Shown here: piece after piece, positions 61,846 through 64,000 of the stretch
Numbering within the stretch: the first letter of the stretch is position 1
Layout of the letters: every line of letters starts with the position of its first letter
Origin: Alviniconcha marisindica
Lineage: Eukaryota; Mollusca; Gastropoda; Provannidae
Assembly: GCA_018857735.1 (NCBI GenBank)
Contig: JABMCL010000825.1
Coordinates: 167,501 to 231,500 of the forward strand
Length of the DNA stretch: 64,000 nucleotides
Direction of reading: 5' to 3'
The notes under the pieces: generated by a model
The model's input: only the letters and a program-made list of their open reading frames with translations
Told to the model about the DNA's origin: nothing
Database searches by the model: none
Program-made: the position numbers and the translations under genes

Positions 61846-64000
61846 GTAAGAGACACGCTGTGTCCCGACCAGGTGTGTCGCGCACTGTCGTCCCCCTATC
61901 CCACGAACTGCAGACGGAGGAATGGGGGGGCTCTCCGACAGTTCCCAGTTTCTTTGCCTTTGGTGCACTCTTTCACAACTTGATGTATGGGGGGCCCATG
62001 CCTTGGGGGAAGCATGTCAATAAATTTGTCTCTATCGCCCTTTCTTATGCTGACGTTAAAAACTTGAACGCTGGGGACCGTTGTGAAAGTTTGGAAAAAG
62101 AGTCTAATACTTTGGAAATCCCCCCCTTCCTATTTTACGATGTCTAGCATGGAGGCTGAGCCTTGATGTAGTGACAAAGTGCCGGCACTTTATAACCTCG
62201 TATTTAACTTTACTAATGTTTTGTATGAAGTATAAATATACTATGATTTATTGTGCTCTATGGATAGTTCTAATTGGCCTTTGTATTGAAAGTTGTCTCG
62301 TTTCATTTTGGGGTCTCCTACAAAGTCGTAGTCTTGTTTACGCAGTAAGGCTAAAATGTTAACATCGTATCAGTATCAGTTACCGTTCTTTTTTTACTGT
62401 TCGTATCAGCTGTCATTCAGTTTTTGTTTTTACTGTTTAATCATTTTATTGTTTAGCCATCAAAAGAACCTTGGCAATAAAGACTAAGAGTAAGAGCAGT
62501 GACTCGGAATTTGAGTGTGCAAGTCATTAGTCTGTTAAGAAAGCTTTTGAAATCGGAGGTCACATGCTAGTTTTATTATAAATTATTAATCCACAGGTAT
62601 ATTATTTAAAATTAATAATTTATGGTGCAGCTTTTTAAATCATTACAGTATTAGTGAGATGAGACCAGTTCTGAAATTGGTAACATTGTGTCAGTGTGGG
62701 TTCCTGACAACATAAAATTATTATTGAAAATGAAATAGATAGATATAGATTTAGGGACTTGGCAGTAGGCCTCGTGGCCTTTTTATGTCCCTTCTTATTG
62801 TTTTAATTTTAATTTTGGTCTGTTATGCATGCTTCAATTACTCATCATAATAAAATAAAAAAATGAACTAATAAATTTGGATCTTTGTCAAGAAGACTTT
62901 TAAACTGGTTAATAGATGGTGTTTTTTTAGTATATTAAAAGTGAATTCCAGGTTGGTGCAACTCTATTGCTAAAGGCAAACTTCCTGGCAAATGATACTT
63001 CTTGGTAAGCAAACTTACTAAGCAGATTACCACTGTATCAACATAAAGAACAATGAATGTAAACAGGTTTATGAATACCTCAGTGACCAAGCATTAAATT
63101 CAAGCAGAGCAAGTAGAGATCTTGTTACCTACTGAAACTTTAAAAGTGAAATGTGGAGTGTATGAGTGTGAATTGTAATCTTATAACTTTTAAACTATTT
63201 CTGTGTACACCTTGTTTAATAATAATATAATACTTAATAGTAAAAGCCTAGAAGGATTTTTCCTGAACTAGAGGTCACCCCTTTGGACAAACAAACATGT
63301 CATTACATACAATAAGAAACTGATAGTTTCATATAATTTATAACTTCATAAATCATAGTCATAATTTTTTATCTATATTATATACATATAAATAATATAG
63401 TATTCTGCATTCACCTATTTTCATTTAATAAGGTTTTAACACTAATAACACGTACACTATTTATAGAGTGAGAGATGCAAACTCATGGAACATAAATTAG
63501 GAACAGCTTGTTTTGTGCGAGCGTGGATGATAATGTGATCCACTGAAACAAACAAACAATATGTACTTGGTAGACTACCAGTACCACTGTACCAACACCA
63601 CAGGACAAGTACCATAGAATACAAATTGAAAATGAAAGAAAGTCAGTCTGCAAGCTGTCAAATTGATATATATATATATATATATATATCTAAAAAACAC
63701 ATTAATAATAATATAGATCTAGCTATCCTTTTAATATTTATTACAGTACTGTTTACTGGTAATGCCTTCAACAGTACAGTGTGGTTTCAAATTTAAAAAT
63801 GAATAGTTTATATGTTTAAATACTTTAATGGTTTTTCTTTTCAGTTTGATGCTGAATTTCAGAGGTTTTCAGTGACACATGACAGCAAATACTTTAATCT
63901 TTTTTCTTTTTTCTTTTCAGTTTGATGCTGAATTTCGGAGGTTTTCGGTGACACGCGACAGCAAGTATGAAGTGTTTGCTCAACTTGTGGAGCAGCTGCA
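61783..64000 (+). CDS. PARD6: PARD6 (Par-6) polarity protein, N-terminal exons, cut by window end
   Basis: Exon 1 (61783-61845) and exon 2 (63921 to the edge) join in phase 0 to read MVEVKSK then FDAEFRRFSVTRDSKYEVFA. This is the start of the PB1 domain of Par-6, which binds atypical PKC in the Par polarity complex; CDC42-binding semi-CRIB and PDZ domains would lie beyond the window. MEVKSKF(D/G)AEFRRF is diagnostic. An in-frame TGA two codons before the ATG supports the start. Which vertebrate paralogue it corresponds to cannot be judged; invertebrates usually have one. Confidence 0.92.
61846..63920 (+). other. PARD6: PARD6 intron 1
   Basis: No exon besides the duplicated exon 2 start at its right end. 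AT-rich, with a (TA)n tract at about 63666-63690. Confidence 0.6.
63818..63887 (+). pseudogene. Decayed tandem copy of the PARD6 exon 2 start
   Basis: The copy reads cttttcag then codons for FDAEFQRFSVTHDSK, against FDAEFRRFSVTRDSK in the true exon 76 bp downstream. Differences are mostly G-to-A, several at CpG sites of the true copy. Splicing here would add an out-of-frame stretch ending at TGA. Confidence 0.85.
63921..64000 (+). CDS. PARD6: PARD6 exon 2 (partial)
   Basis: FDAEFRRFSVTRDSKYEVFA, QLVEQL, then the window ends. Acceptor ttcttttcag. Confidence 0.9.

Overview
This is metazoan nuclear DNA. Small exons with GT-AG junctions lie in large introns packed with CA/GT and GA microsatellites, tandem minisatellites, poly-C/poly-G runs and short dispersed elements. 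The genes are animal-specific. A dispersed repeat whose text includes 'tgtccctaatatgtc' and 'ggacgtaaa' suggests a mollusc, most likely a marine gastropod. The phylum is an inference; animal origin is secure.

Layout: (1) 2095-3435, plus strand: the last two coding exons of an inositol monophosphatase (IMPA). (2) 9527-28129, minus strand: a complete six-exon RAB2A gene, 212 codons plus stop, with a probable 3.6 kb 3'UTR reaching about 5.9 kb. (3) 28552-44241, plus strand: a 14-exon gene for a 504-residue protein with two degenerate cyclic-nucleotide-binding folds, of the CNBD1/CNBD2 kind. (4) 46100-61348, minus strand: a ten-exon gene for a 1,692-residue protein. Its N-terminal third matches the OB fold and POT1-binding region of the shelterin protein TPP1 (ACD); the rest is one 3.7 kb disordered exon. 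(5) 61783 to the window end, plus strand: the first two exons of PARD6 (Par-6), cut by the window edge. All exon joins in genes 2-4 were checked by hand for frame and are consistent.

RAB2A/CNBD and ACD/PARD6 are two head-to-head pairs with about 420-435 bp between start codons. Each gap carries one perfect TGACGTCA element. IMPA/RAB2A and CNBD/ACD are convergent.

The most unusual feature is a recurrent structural pattern: local tandem duplications that capture exon-intron junctions. The CNBD intron 10 has about 40 tandem copies of its own 5' splice junction and four copies of its 3' splice region. Both visible IMPA exons and PARD6 exon 2 are preceded by a duplicated acceptor plus exon start. 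One IMPA copy would give an in-frame 43-residue insertion. The genes do not form a pathway; the window is ordinary gene neighbourhood plus very active tandem-repeat evolution.
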